Part shown: positions 38,758-48,745 of the stretch, one piece after another
How the letters are laid out: each line of letters starts with the position of its first letter
Position numbering within the stretch: position 1 is the stretch's first letter
Assembly (NCBI GenBank): GCA_028723455.1
Contig: JAQYEW010000027.1
Coordinates: 1-64,000 of the forward strand
DNA: 64,000 nucleotides
Source: Prevotellaceae bacterium
Lineage (GTDB): Bacteria; Bacteroidota; Bacteroidia; Bacteroidales; Bacteroidaceae
Reading direction: 5' to 3'
Notes under the pieces: generated by a model
What the model was told of the DNA's origin: nothing
Databases searched by the model: none
Seen by the model: only the letters and a program-made list of their open reading frames with translations
Position numbers and translations under genes: made by a program

Positions 38758-41700
38758 TTACTTAACAATGAACTTGCGTCCGTTTTGTACGTAGAGTCCT
38801 TTGGTTTTTCCTCTGGTGGGGCGGCCGCAGAGGTCATAAATCGGAGGTTGGGCTGTGAAGCCGGCTTTCACGTGTTCCACATCGTTGAGGGGAGAGAGTT
38901 CATAGGCACGTACCCAATCGAAGCGTGTCTCGTAAACAAAATCGGGATCGTAATGCGCCGCCCACTCTCCACGGCCTACGCTTTGGTTTAAGATAAGGTG
39001 GAAGGCTTTGTCGTAGGGCCATTGACCTTGCCCTAAATCACTCTGGTTTGTACTCTTGGCATAAGAAAAAACCTCCTCACCGTCTACGTACCAGGTCAGC
39101 TTGTCGGCTTCTTTCAGCAAACCGTAGGTGTGCCATTCGCCGTCCTGGGTACACGCAAATTCGAACGTGGACCGAGGTTGGCCGTTTTTTTTCAGATTGT
39201 AGGTCCAATTACTGTGAACGGTATGCCACGAACTGTTGCGTTCGTCGATGGTCTCCCAAATGTCAATCTCGCCACAGGTAGGCCAACCGCCGGTCATGTC
39301 CATGGGCATCATCCAAAAGGCGGGAAAGTTTCCTACATGGGGCTTGGTCAGTACGCGCGCCTCCACATAACCATGCAGGAGCGCATAGGATTTGGCGCTC
39401 TCGCGCATTCCTGACAGCGTGGGCACTTTGTCCGTAGGGTCGAACACGTTTTTGCGTGCCTGGCACACCAGCGATCCGTCCTGCACGAAGGTTACGTTGG
39501 GGTCTGAACTGATGAATCGTGCCCACGTTGCGTTGCCGCGCTGGCGTACGCTCCACTTGCTGTCGTCAATGCTTGTCCCGTTGAATTCATCCGCGAACAC
39601 CTGTTGCGTTGTGGCGGCCTCGGTTGGCTCGAATGCAGCCAGAATACGCACTGTTCCAAACATGTTGTTGTAACCTATGTTCAGGCGGCTGTCTGAGCCA
39701 ATCTCCATTTCCTCTTCAAACCATTGGGTGATGCCCCCCGACTGTTGTGCTCCATCCAGATTGTGTCCATAGCGAACACGGGCTTTCCCGTTAATCTGAT
39801 AACCGGATTGCAGAGGCTGGGCAATGAGGCCCAGAAACTTGTAGGCATCCGTTGCTACGGGTACGCCCTTAGTCGTGAGCGCTTGCCCGTTGACGTATTT
39901 CAAACGGCTGATGAAACGGCCGTGGGTGATGTCGCTGATCACTTTTGTCTTGGGTGCATGCAGGTTGACAAGAAAGAGGAACTGATATTGCTCCGTCTGC
40001 CACAGGGCGCGAAAGATACCTTCCACATGGGTGGGAAGTACGCCCGTATGTCGCTCTGTCGCTTGGCTGAAGTGCCCGTCGCGGTTGTAATCAATGTACA
40101 GCTGGCCAGGAATGCTGGGCTGAAGTTCCTGACCGTGCGTAAAACCCACCATACGTTCCTGGGTGAAGTCTTGCAGTGAGTGGCTATTGTCCGTAAGGGT
40201 GTAGCTGCGATTTGCCAGACTGATGCCGGTTCCGTTCAGTTCGAGCGTGGAAATGCGGTCGTGCTCTACCGCATGGTCGTCCAATTCCACGATGTTTTCC
40301 TGCACCATCAGTCCTTCCAGACGCACTTCCCCATAGCCCATGAATTCGTCGGGAAGCGTCAGTTCGTTGTCAACAAACGCCGTGGCGGGAATGGTTGCGG
40401 TAAAGAATTGTGGATTGTCGTTCAGCAGCGAGTCGCCCGAAAGATGGTAGCCATAGGTAATGCGAATGCCGTTGTGGGTAAACCCGGGGGCGGGCATCAT
40501 CCTGATGCGTAGCGGACTGTTACTGTGCATTGTCAGATTGCTCACTGCTTGGCTCGTGGAAGCGACCACGATGTCCCCGTTCAGCTGGCTGGCGTTCACT
40601 AATGTTTCGCTGGAACGCACGTTCAGCACTACGTCGGCAATGCCGCCGCCGTTGGCGGTTATCAGGTTGTTGCTGGTGCTGTTACCGGCAGGGTCCAATG
40701 TGCTCCAGTCTACCTTAAAGCGCATGCGGTAGATGCCGGGCTTGGTTGTCTGGGGGACGGTGAAGGCCGGTAATTGGTTGGCAACGCGGTTGCCATTGCC
40801 TACGTCCTCTCCCAAGCTGTTGCGCCAGGTGTTGTTTACGTTGCCACCGTTGTAGCTTACTATTTCGCTGTTGGCAGCCGGCGTGCCGTCTGTGTTTACG
40901 TCAAAAGAGAATTTGCCGTCTTGGTTCCAGTCGACATAGGCAAAAGCCCCCATCCATGTGCCCGTATAGTTCACGCTGGGAGTGATTTTCTGCCCTGCGT
41001 TCACGCTGATGGGGGCCTGGCTGCTGATGAGGTTGTTATAGATACGGCCGGCATCTGTGGGCAGGGTGTAAAGGTTTGTTCCCACGCTTAGGCTGACACT
41101 GTTGAGATGGCGGTCCGTGCGGCTGTTGGCATGGTTCTCTTCAAAGCTTAGTGTGTAATTGCCGGTAGCGAAACGAGGCGTGTTGCTGTCGGTGATTTCT
41201 ATCTGGTCGATGTAGCAGGCGAAGTCCTCGCTTAGATTGCTGCGGTCGGCCACGTCGGGACATATCACAAGCGAATGGATGTCTATGCCGTTTTTGGTGG
41301 GGTCGGCATAACTGAAACCTTTGATTTCAAAGACAGCGTCCACCCATCCGTTGGCCTTGGTGTTGGCTTTGTATAAGCTCCATGTCTGCTCCACCTCGGC
41401 GCTCTGACCGGCGCGTTCGCTGCGCTTGCCTAAGGTGATGAGCATCATGCGGCTATCAGAAACAGGGCGGTTTATCATCACGTGGACGTAGCGTGGCTCT
41501 TTGGTCAGGCGGAACGTCTCCTTCAGGTCTACGCGCAAGCCCGCAAGATTGCTGCCGTAGCGAGAACGCTGGAAACCGACAATCTTTGCGGTGGTATTGG
41601 GTTGCAGGCCGGTTTCCGGGTCTGCCGCCGTCAGGTGATTGTCAATCACCTGTACGGCCGGACTTATGCGCCCGTCGCGCAGAGGACTGTCGCTCCAGCC

Positions 41701-41829
41701 GTCATAGACGGAAACGGATTTGAAATCGTTGGTGTCGAAGGTGATGGTTTGTGCGCAAACCGTGCTCCAAAGCATGCTTTGCACACTTAATAAGGCAACG
41801 GCCTGAAGGTATCTGTGTGTTTTTTTCAT
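38758..41829 (-). CDS. Multidomain glycoside hydrolase family 16 protein (laminarinase-like catalytic domain) with sorting-like tail
   Basis: FADEFNGTSIDDSKW, FPAFWMMP, CGEIDIWETIDE (ExDxxE), WHTYGLLKEADKLTWYVDGEEV; GEVED-like region VDWNQDGKFS; C-terminus GLYVQNGRKFIVK. Confidence 0.88.
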   Translation of the reverse strand: MKKTHRYLQAVALLSVQSMLWSTVCAQTITFDTNDFKSVSVYDGWSDSPLRDGRISPAVQVIDNHLTAADPETGLQPNTTAKIVGFQRSRYGSNLAGLRVDLKETFRLTKEPRYVHVMINRPVSDSRMMLITLGKRSERAGQSAEVEQTWSLYKANTKANGWVDAVFEIKGFSYADPTKNGIDIHSLVICPDVADRSNLSEDFACYIDQIEITDSNTPRFATGNYTLSFEENHANSRTDRHLNSVSLSVGTNLYTLPTDAGRIYNNLISSQAPISVNAGQKITPSVNYTGTWMGAFAYVDWNQDGKFSFDVNTDGTPAANSEIVSYNGGNVNNTWRNSLGEDVGNGNRVANQLPAFTVPQTTKPGIYRMRFKVDWSTLDPAGNSTSNNLITANGGGIADVVLNVRSSETLVNASQLNGDIVVASTSQAVSNLTMHSNSPLRIRMMPAPGFTHNGIRITYGYHLSGDSLLNDNPQFFTATIPATAFVDNELTLPDEFMGYGEVRLEGLMVQENIVELDDHAVEHDRISTLELNGTGISLANRSYTLTDNSHSLQDFTQERMVGFTHGQELQPSIPGQLYIDYNRDGHFSQATERHTGVLPTHVEGIFRALWQTEQYQFLFLVNLHAPKTKVISDITHGRFISRLKYVNGQALTTKGVPVATDAYKFLGLIAQPLQSGYQINGKARVRYGHNLDGAQQSGGITQWFEEEMEIGSDSRLNIGYNNMFGTVRILAAFEPTEAATTQQVFADEFNGTSIDDSKWSVRQRGNATWARFISSDPNVTFVQDGSLVCQARKNVFDPTDKVPTLSGMRESAKSYALLHGYVEARVLTKPHVGNFPAFWMMPMDMTGGWPTCGEIDIWETIDERNSSWHTVHSNWTYNLKKNGQPRSTFEFACTQDGEWHTYGLLKEADKLTWYVDGEEVFSYAKSTNQSDLGQGQWPYDKAFHLILNQSVGRGEWAAHYDPDFVYETRFDWVRAYELSPLNDVEHVKAGFTAQPPIYDLCGRPTRGKTKGLYVQNGRKFIVK

Positions 41830-41865
41830 TTTGAAAAGATTTGTTTGACGGGGTGGTTGGAATGG

Positions 41866-43383
41866 TTAGAAGACACTGATGTTGTTCATTAAGGGACAGG
41901 CACGGCTGTCAAGGATGGTTATCCGGAGGTATTGGGCGCTGTAGCCCGTGCTGTAACTTGCCGATGTGCTGCCGTTCAGGGGGATGATTCGCTTGTAGCC
42001 GACGGTGGTCTGTGCGATGTTGCCACCGCGTGGTGTCCAGTTTGTACCGTCCGTGCTGGTTTCAATGCGGAAAGCCTTGATGCGTTGCCCTAAGCGGATG
42101 GGCTCTTGGAGCATAACGTAGCGGAGCGTCTTTGGACTGTCCCAGCGCAGTGTGATCTGTGCTGACTTTTCGCCGTCAGGAGCAGCCCAATAGGTGTTCT
42201 TGTCCGCATCTGTGAGGTTGGACGCGGCGTATGTCTTTGTTGCGCCGTTGCTTCGTGTGGTGTTAGCCTCGATGGTGGCCTGTGTCGCCAGATTGCGATC
42301 ATCTCCCAATCTGTTGTTGAGCATGATACCCAGTTGCCTGAGTGTATTCGTTGTGGCAGTGGGCAGCATGCCACGCTTGTCGGGAGGGCAATTAAGAATG
42401 AGTGTGGCATTGCGCCCTACGGTTTCCAGATACATCTGGAACAAGCGCTCTGCGCTCATCACCGACTCTCCTTCGTGCCAGAACCAACCGGCATCAGTTG
42501 CTTTGGCATCGCTTTCGCCGGGTTCCCAGTACCAACCATTCTCCATTCCCGAATTCAGGGCGTTCCGGTCGTTGTCGTTGCTTGCATAATCAATCATGGA
42601 CCAGTTCGTTTCGCCGGCAAAGCCTGCTTCGTTGCCGATCCAGCGGGCCTCACCGCCCACGCCCCACATGACACAGTCGGGCAACACACGATGCACAGAG
42701 TCGCGCAAGTTGGGTATGTCATAGTAAATGCTGGCATCGATGCTGCGTGTGCCGCCGGCTCCACCATAGTAGCCGTCGCCACCATTGGCTCCGTCGAACC
42801 ACATCTCGAATTGGTCATTGCCATATTTTGTCAATTCGGCACACTGGCGTAGGAAGACATCTGTAACATAATTGTCCTGTCCGTAAAACGCCGAGTTGCG
42901 GTCCCAAGGAGAAACGTAAAAACCATATTTCATGCCAAGTTCTTTGGCTGCCTTGGCAAAGTCGCGGGGAATATTCGTCTCCCTGCCGAATCCGTTGCCA
43001 GACCGCGTAACATTGTGCGTGGTGGTTTCCGTGGGCCAGAGGCAGAATCCGTCATGATGTTTAACGACGGCAATGCCACCTTTCATGCCCGCTGCTTTCG
43101 CGGCCTCGAGCCATTGCCTTGGGTCGGGTGCCTGTGTGGGGGCGAAAAGGCTTTCCGGTTCGTCGCCATTGCCCCATTCCCTGCCCGTGTACGTGTTCAT
43201 GCCATAATGGAAGAAAGCATAAAATTCCGTCTCGTTCCACATGATTTGTCGCTCGTTGGGAACGGGATGCACAGGCAGTGGTTCATTCTCCGGGTTGCTT
43301 AGGTGTTGTGTGTTGAGGCTTAGTTGGCCAAAAGCAGCCAACGGTGCCAGACACAGCATCGAAAATAGGGTTTTTCTTTTCAT
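41866..43383 (-). CDS. GH29 alpha-L-fucosidase family protein with C-terminal discoidin-like domain
   Basis: EFYAFFHYGMNTYTGREWGNGDE, GGIAVVKHHDGFCLWPTETTTHNV, GMKYGFYVSPWDRN, FEMWFDGANGG. Confidence 0.88.
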   Translation of the reverse strand: MKRKTLFSMLCLAPLAAFGQLSLNTQHLSNPENEPLPVHPVPNERQIMWNETEFYAFFHYGMNTYTGREWGNGDEPESLFAPTQAPDPRQWLEAAKAAGMKGGIAVVKHHDGFCLWPTETTTHNVTRSGNGFGRETNIPRDFAKAAKELGMKYGFYVSPWDRNSAFYGQDNYVTDVFLRQCAELTKYGNDQFEMWFDGANGGDGYYGGAGGTRSIDASIYYDIPNLRDSVHRVLPDCVMWGVGGEARWIGNEAGFAGETNWSMIDYASNDNDRNALNSGMENGWYWEPGESDAKATDAGWFWHEGESVMSAERLFQMYLETVGRNATLILNCPPDKRGMLPTATTNTLRQLGIMLNNRLGDDRNLATQATIEANTTRSNGATKTYAASNLTDADKNTYWAAPDGEKSAQITLRWDSPKTLRYVMLQEPIRLGQRIKAFRIETSTDGTNWTPRGGNIAQTTVGYKRIIPLNGSTSASYSTGYSAQYLRITILDSRACPLMNNISVF

Positions 43384-43414
43384 GATTTTGGGAATAGATT
43401 TATTGTCCGGTAAG

Positions 43415-43446
43415 CAAAGTTACATTTTTTCTTTCAAAAACGCAAC
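43415..43446 (-). promoter_or_regulatory. Promoter of the GH29-GH16 unit
   Basis: Minus strand: GTTG-N20-TAACTTTG (43422-43415). Confidence 0.55.
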
Positions 43447-43493
43447 AATTGGCTTATAATATATCAATTATGACTTGGGAACAGTTGTTGCAG

Positions 43494-43533
43494 AAAAAAA
43501 CAGCCTCGAAAGTCAGACAGGACTTTCGAGGCT
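43494..43533 (-). terminator. Intrinsic terminator after the calycin-like gene
   Basis: AGCCTCGAAAGTC-N6-GACTTTCGAGGCT followed by TTTTTTT on the minus strand. Confidence 0.88.
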
Positions 43534-43575
43534 AATGCCATATTGACGCTTGAGCCTGATATTTGGCGAAGGGGC

Positions 43576-44178
43576 TTATTTTACAAACTTTTTACCGTTC
43601 CTGATAACGATACCCTTCTTGTCTTTGGTGGAGGTCAGGCGTCCTTGGAGGTCGTAAGTAAGCTCGCCTTGCTCGATGGCCTTTACGTCCTTGATGCCTG
43701 TGGCAACGCGGTCGTAGGTCAGGGAGGCGATGTAGGTGGCAGGTATAGGCATGCGTCCGTATTTGAAGGTAACGTCAACGGAGAACACGTTGCCGGCAAC
43801 GTGCGAATAGGACGCACTGTTCAGGACGCCGCTGATGGTTTTCTCCGTTCCGTTGTCGTCGACGGTGCAAGTGAACTCCTGTCCCGCCTGGAAGGTTACG
43901 GTGCGGTCCTCGGCCATGGTGAATTTAGCCCCTTGAATGGTGAATCCTTTCATCGTCATTCCCATGGGAGTGTAGACCATTGTGGGAAGGGTGATGTCCC
44001 CGTTGTTCATGCCGTTCATCTTAAAGATGAGAGTGTCCTGTGCGATCTCGATCCAAGAATCATCCATACCCTTGACGCCAAGCGATGATTTACCGGTGAA
44101 GACAAGGTTGCCATGCATCTGGGCGATGGCGGGAATGCTCATGCCTAAATAGGCGAGCATGGAGAGAATCTTTTTCAT
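43576..44178 (-). CDS. Calycin-like domain secreted protein with sorting-like tail
   Basis: Signal peptide; beta-rich body; C-terminus TYDLQGRLTSTKDKKGIVIRNGKKFVK. Confidence 0.65.
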   Translation of the reverse strand: MKKILSMLAYLGMSIPAIAQMHGNLVFTGKSSLGVKGMDDSWIEIAQDTLIFKMNGMNNGDITLPTMVYTPMGMTMKGFTIQGAKFTMAEDRTVTFQAGQEFTCTVDDNGTEKTISGVLNSASYSHVAGNVFSVDVTFKYGRMPIPATYIASLTYDRVATGIKDVKAIEQGELTYDLQGRLTSTKDKKGIVIRNGKKFVK

Positions 44179-44202
44179 TCTTTGTTTGTTTTTATTGGTT
44201 TT

Positions 44203-46689
44203 TTAGAATCTAATCGTGAGGTCTGCTCCTACGTGACGAGGCTCGTTGTATTGGGCGTATTGTCGTTTGGCACTGATAAAATAAAAGGTGTGGTAAGCAT
44301 TATTTGTCAGGTTTTTAGCCCAAAGGCTCAGCGTACCCCATTGGGTTTCCAACAGGAGTCGTGCGCCCAACTGCGCCTGAAAATTCTGGCGATGCAAGTT
44401 GTCTTCGGTCCAATAGAGTTTACCGTAACCGTTCGTGTTCACACCAAGAGAGAGGTTCCTTAGATACTTGTGTTGAAGGGGTAAGGTGTAGGTGGCTTCC
44501 GCAAATACGGTGTGCTGAGGCACGAAAGGAACATTGTTGCCATCATAGTTATTGCCGCTTCCGTCGTCATAACGTAAAAAGGTGGCACGTGTGAAGCCAT
44601 AATTGACAAGGAGGTTCCATCGGTCAGTTGGGCGATAGTGCATGCTCAGTTCGCCACCCCAACTTAAGCTCTTGCCTGCATTCACCATCATGCGGCCCAG
44701 TCCCGAGGGTGCAAAACGAGAAATCTGCTGGTCGTGGATAGTGCTTAGAAACAGAGACGCATCAAGCATGAATCGGTTGGTGGGGTTCAGATGCGCCCCC
44801 AATTCATAGTTCCATGAGTGTTCTGGCTTGTAGACCACCTGGTCCGTGGTTGGACGTCGGCTTTCGGGCATTCCGCGTTCCATCATCTGCTTGACATAAT
44901 CCTTGAAGGGAATCTCATCACCCGCTACCTTGGGATTGGGATCCCAAAGGGTCTGGGGAAAGGTGTTGTTGCCCTTGGCTCCTTCGGCGGCGATGTAATC
45001 AATGTAGTTCCCTAAGCCTGTTTTGATGCCGTTCATCATTTCCTTGCGCATGGCACCCTGTATGAGGTCGCTGAACATTTGGAGATTATAACCTCCGGAG
45101 CGCTGTCCCACGGCTATGCTGGCATAGACGTTGTTATTGGCGTCGAAGTCGTATTGCAGAGCCAACTTGGGTAGAAGATGGATGTAGTTGCGGCGTAGCG
45201 TCCCATTATACCGGATATCGCAGGTCATGTCCTGCAGGTCAACGGCCATGGCGGGATTGCTGCTGTTGGGCATGCTGAATCCATAAGCCACGTGGGCCGG
45301 GCTGTCGAAGCGCATGCGCTGATTCTCATAGTTCAATCGCAGGCCTGCCGTCAGTGTAAACGCATCGGCGGGCTTGTAGGTTATCTGATGAAAGAGGGCT
45401 GCGCTCAGCATGGGCGTGTGGTAGATGCCCTCCATGCGTAGATGGTCGCCCCGGAAATTCACCTGCATGCTTTCGAATCCCATGAGCCGCATCATGGTCA
45501 TGCGCTCGTTGGTTTGGATGTTGGGCATGTTGGTGTTGATGTTGCTCTCCAACCATCGAAGGCCATCCGTGTAGAATGTTACGGGACCATTGGTCCTCAT
45601 GGTTTGTCCCATCAAACTGGCGCCTGAAAGCCATTGCCACCGGCCGGTGCGCTGGCTGCGGAAAATAATCTCCTGGCTGGCGCTGTGCAGGCGTTGGCGC
45701 TGCATCAGGCTATAAATGTCCGCGCGAAGAAAATCTTGGTCTAAGAACATGCGGTCGCGCAGATGCTGATAGCCGGAAATTGCATTCATCTTCCATCCGC
45801 GGCCCTGGTACTCGATGTTGGCCCCTATGTTCAGGAGCGAGCGGCGATAGTTGCTCTCGCGGTTTTGGGAGATTTTCCCGATGAGTTGGGCATATTGTTC
45901 CTCGCTTCCCTCCTGGGCTCCCAGATAAAAATAAGGATAGGCTGCCTGACGGTTGTGGTCGTAGCTGACGGAGAAGTCCATCTTGAGATTGCTGGTGGGC
46001 AAGAGGATGCCACGCATACGTCCGCCTGCGCTGTGTGTGCGGTCTACGCTGCGTCCTGTGGTTGTGTTTTCCCAAAAGCCGGAGGTTCCTTCAGCGTATG
46101 CACCCGCGCTGAAGGCAAAGGACTTGCTGATGCGATGGTAGTGCGTAAGGCTGACGGTCCTGCGGAGGTTACCGGAATTGAAGGACAGATGGGCGTCCGT
46201 TCCCTGATAGCGGAAAGGGTTTTTGGTGTGTACCTTGATAATGCCTCCCATGGCGTTGCGACCATAGAGGGTGGCTTGCGGACCGCGTAAGACATCCACA
46301 CGTTCTATGTCATAGAAATTGAAATCAAACGAGGACTTGTCGGCGTAGGGTACGTTGTCTACGTACATGGCCACGGCAGGAGTGCCCGAACGTGAACCTA
46401 CGCCTCGGACATAAATTGAGCTTGTAAGGCGCGAGCCATAGTTGGGGATGAAGAGATTGGGAACCAGTGTGCTTACGTCCTTTAACGTCTTTATCTGATG
46501 ATTGCGTAGCTGGCTGATGGAGGAGGAACTGACGGGCTGGGCCTGCAGTTGCCCCGACTCCTTAGGCGAACTGACGATTTCTACCATTTCCAATTCAGCA
46601 GGAGCCAGACTGTCGGCTACTTCTGCTATGGGCATGGAAAAGCATAGGGTCGGAAAAAGGCTCAAGGCCATTATCAGTCGTTTGCACAT
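44203..46689 (-). CDS. TonB-dependent outer membrane receptor
   Basis: Plug domain (LRNHQIKTLKDVSTLVPNLFIPNYGSRLTSSIYVRGVGSR...ERVDVLRGPQATLYGRNAMGGIIKVHTKNP), barrel ending GADLTIRF. Confidence 0.92.
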   Translation of the reverse strand: MCKRLIMALSLFPTLCFSMPIAEVADSLAPAELEMVEIVSSPKESGQLQAQPVSSSSISQLRNHQIKTLKDVSTLVPNLFIPNYGSRLTSSIYVRGVGSRSGTPAVAMYVDNVPYADKSSFDFNFYDIERVDVLRGPQATLYGRNAMGGIIKVHTKNPFRYQGTDAHLSFNSGNLRRTVSLTHYHRISKSFAFSAGAYAEGTSGFWENTTTGRSVDRTHSAGGRMRGILLPTSNLKMDFSVSYDHNRQAAYPYFYLGAQEGSEEQYAQLIGKISQNRESNYRRSLLNIGANIEYQGRGWKMNAISGYQHLRDRMFLDQDFLRADIYSLMQRQRLHSASQEIIFRSQRTGRWQWLSGASLMGQTMRTNGPVTFYTDGLRWLESNINTNMPNIQTNERMTMMRLMGFESMQVNFRGDHLRMEGIYHTPMLSAALFHQITYKPADAFTLTAGLRLNYENQRMRFDSPAHVAYGFSMPNSSNPAMAVDLQDMTCDIRYNGTLRRNYIHLLPKLALQYDFDANNNVYASIAVGQRSGGYNLQMFSDLIQGAMRKEMMNGIKTGLGNYIDYIAAEGAKGNNTFPQTLWDPNPKVAGDEIPFKDYVKQMMERGMPESRRPTTDQVVYKPEHSWNYELGAHLNPTNRFMLDASLFLSTIHDQQISRFAPSGLGRMMVNAGKSLSWGGELSMHYRPTDRWNLLVNYGFTRATFLRYDDGSGNNYDGNNVPFVPQHTVFAEATYTLPLQHKYLRNLSLGVNTNGYGKLYWTEDNLHRQNFQAQLGARLLLETQWGTLSLWAKNLTNNAYHTFYFISAKRQYAQYNEPRHVGADLTIRF

Positions 46690-46728
46690 TGCTCTGTGTC
46701 TTTTTACCTTAACATTTGCAAAGATAAT

Positions 46729-46762
46729 AAAAAAAAAGAAGCTACGGACTCTCCGTAGCTTC
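46729..46762 (-). terminator. rho terminator
   Basis: GAAGCTACGGA-3 nt-TCCGTAGCTTC then a T-tract on the minus strand. Confidence 0.85.
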
Positions 46763-46798
46763 TTTTTGAAAAATGCCCGAAACTTGGAAGGCGGGTAC

Positions 46799-48577
46799 TT
46801 AAGAGTTCAGCGTAAGCAAGAATTCCTCGTTGTTGCGGGTGCGCGCCATGCGGTTGTTCAACTCGTTCATGGCCTCGATGGGATTCATGTCGGACAATAC
46901 CTTGCGCAGCATCCACATACGGTCCAGTGTGCTTTTGTCCATCAGCAGGTCGTCGCGGCGGGTGCTGCTGGCGACGATGTTCACAGCGGGGAAGATACGT
47001 TTGTTGGCCAGTGTGCGGTCCAACTGCAACTCCATATTGCCGGTGCCCTTAAACTCCTCGAAGATCACCTCATCCATCTTGCTGCCTGTGTCGGTAAGCG
47101 CGGTGGCAATGATGGTTAGCGAGCCACCATTCTCGATGTTACGGGCGGCACCGAAGAAACGCTTAGGCTTGTGCATGGCGTTGGCATCCACACCACCTGT
47201 GAGCACTTTGCCACTGGCGGGTGTAACGGTATTGTAGGCACGTGCCAGACGTGTAATGCTATCCAGGAAGATAACGACATCCTGACCACATTCTACCATG
47301 CGTTTGGCTTTCTCCAAAACGATATTCGCAATCTTTACGTGTCGCTCTGCGGGTTCGTCGAACGTAGAAGCGATAACCTCGGCATTCACAGTGCGTGCCA
47401 TGTCTGTTACTTCCTCGGGACGCTCGTCGATGAGCAGCATCATCAGATAGGCCTCGGGGTGATTGCGGGCAATGCTATTGGCAATATCTTTCATCAGCAT
47501 GGTTTTGCCCGTTTTGGGCTGAGCCACGATCAGTGCGCGCTGTCCCTTACCAATAGGCGAGAAGAGGTCAACTACACGACTGGAAATGGAATCGCTGCCA
47601 TCTCCCTTGCAAAGGGTGAACTTCTCTTCGGGGAAGAGGGGGGTCAGATGTTCAAAGGGGCTGCGGTCCCGAGCGATATTTGGGTCGCATCCGTTGACAC
47701 GTAATATAGATGTGAGTACGAAGTAGTGATCGTTTTCGCGTGGAGGACGGATGGCTCCTTTGATAACGTCGCCCGTCTTCAAACCCAGGCTGCGTACCAT
47801 CGCTTGTGGCACAAAGACATCATCAGGGGAAGAAAGGTAGTTGTAGTCGCTGGAACGCAGGAAGCCAAAGCCTTCGTTCATCACTTCCAGTACGCCTTCG
47901 CTGGTGATGAGGTCTACAAAATCGAATTTCTCAACCATTGGCTGAGGACGTCTCGGACCTTGTTTCTCCACAACCTCTTCCATGTCGGGTGCAGCCTGAA
48001 GTCTCTCCTCCGATTCGGCAGGCTCCTCCGTATCTTGCATGTTGATGACGGGTACGTCCTCCAATATAATGAAATCAGACTCTTCTTCATTGTTGTCGGC
48101 GGACGATGCAACGGGATTGGTGGACTTGGTTTCGTTGTTTGAATCTTGGGCCTCTTCCTGTGCCTGTTCGATGGCAGGAGGGGTTTCCGCTTCCGTCTTG
48201 CTTGGGCGGCCGCGTTTCTTTTTAGGTGCTTCCGCAGGCTTTGCAAGAGGCTTTCCCTCTGTTTGCTCCGTACTGTCTTCTGCTTCAGGTGTGTTCTCCT
48301 CGTTTGAACTTACTTGGCTTTGAGGGCTGGCAGACTTCTTCCGCTTGGTTGTAGCTGTCGCCTTTTCCGCTTTTTCGGTCTCAACGTCCGACTTGCGTGG
48401 GCGGCCACGACGCTTTTTCTCAGGCTCTGGCTGCTGTTGAGATTCCAGTTCTGATTCGCGATCAATGATATTATAAATAAGAGAGGGAATGTCTTCGGTA
48501 ACTTGTGCGCCTATTTTTTTGCACAACTCCACCAATTCCATAGGGTCCATGCTCTCCAGTTCGGATTTTGTATGCAT
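46799..48577 (-). CDS. rho: Transcription termination factor Rho with long disordered N-terminal region
   Basis: [88 protein letters not shown]. Confidence 0.96.
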   Translation of the reverse strand: MHTKSELESMDPMELVELCKKIGAQVTEDIPSLIYNIIDRESELESQQQPEPEKKRRGRPRKSDVETEKAEKATATTKRKKSASPQSQVSSNEENTPEAEDSTEQTEGKPLAKPAEAPKKKRGRPSKTEAETPPAIEQAQEEAQDSNNETKSTNPVASSADNNEEESDFIILEDVPVINMQDTEEPAESEERLQAAPDMEEVVEKQGPRRPQPMVEKFDFVDLITSEGVLEVMNEGFGFLRSSDYNYLSSPDDVFVPQAMVRSLGLKTGDVIKGAIRPPRENDHYFVLTSILRVNGCDPNIARDRSPFEHLTPLFPEEKFTLCKGDGSDSISSRVVDLFSPIGKGQRALIVAQPKTGKTMLMKDIANSIARNHPEAYLMMLLIDERPEEVTDMARTVNAEVIASTFDEPAERHVKIANIVLEKAKRMVECGQDVVIFLDSITRLARAYNTVTPASGKVLTGGVDANAMHKPKRFFGAARNIENGGSLTIIATALTDTGSKMDEVIFEEFKGTGNMELQLDRTLANKRIFPAVNIVASSTRRDDLLMDKSTLDRMWMLRKVLSDMNPIEAMNELNNRMARTRNNEEFLLTLNS

Positions 48578-48673
48578 GAGTTTTTTCTAAAAAAGATGTA
48601 GCTAAAATAGTTGTAAAAAAGACCCACATGGGGGCTTCGTAATAATTCTATGCTGCGAAGTTAGATGTTTTTC

Positions 48674-48704
48674 TTTGAACTACCAAGCAAATTGGTTAAA
48701 TTTG
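48674..48704 (+). promoter_or_regulatory. Promoter of the ABC-F gene
   Basis: TTTG (48674-48677)-N19-TAAATTTG (48697-48704). Confidence 0.7.
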
Positions 48705-48745
48705 CACTTCGTTTTTACTATTATTAAAAAAAGAACCAATTCTGT

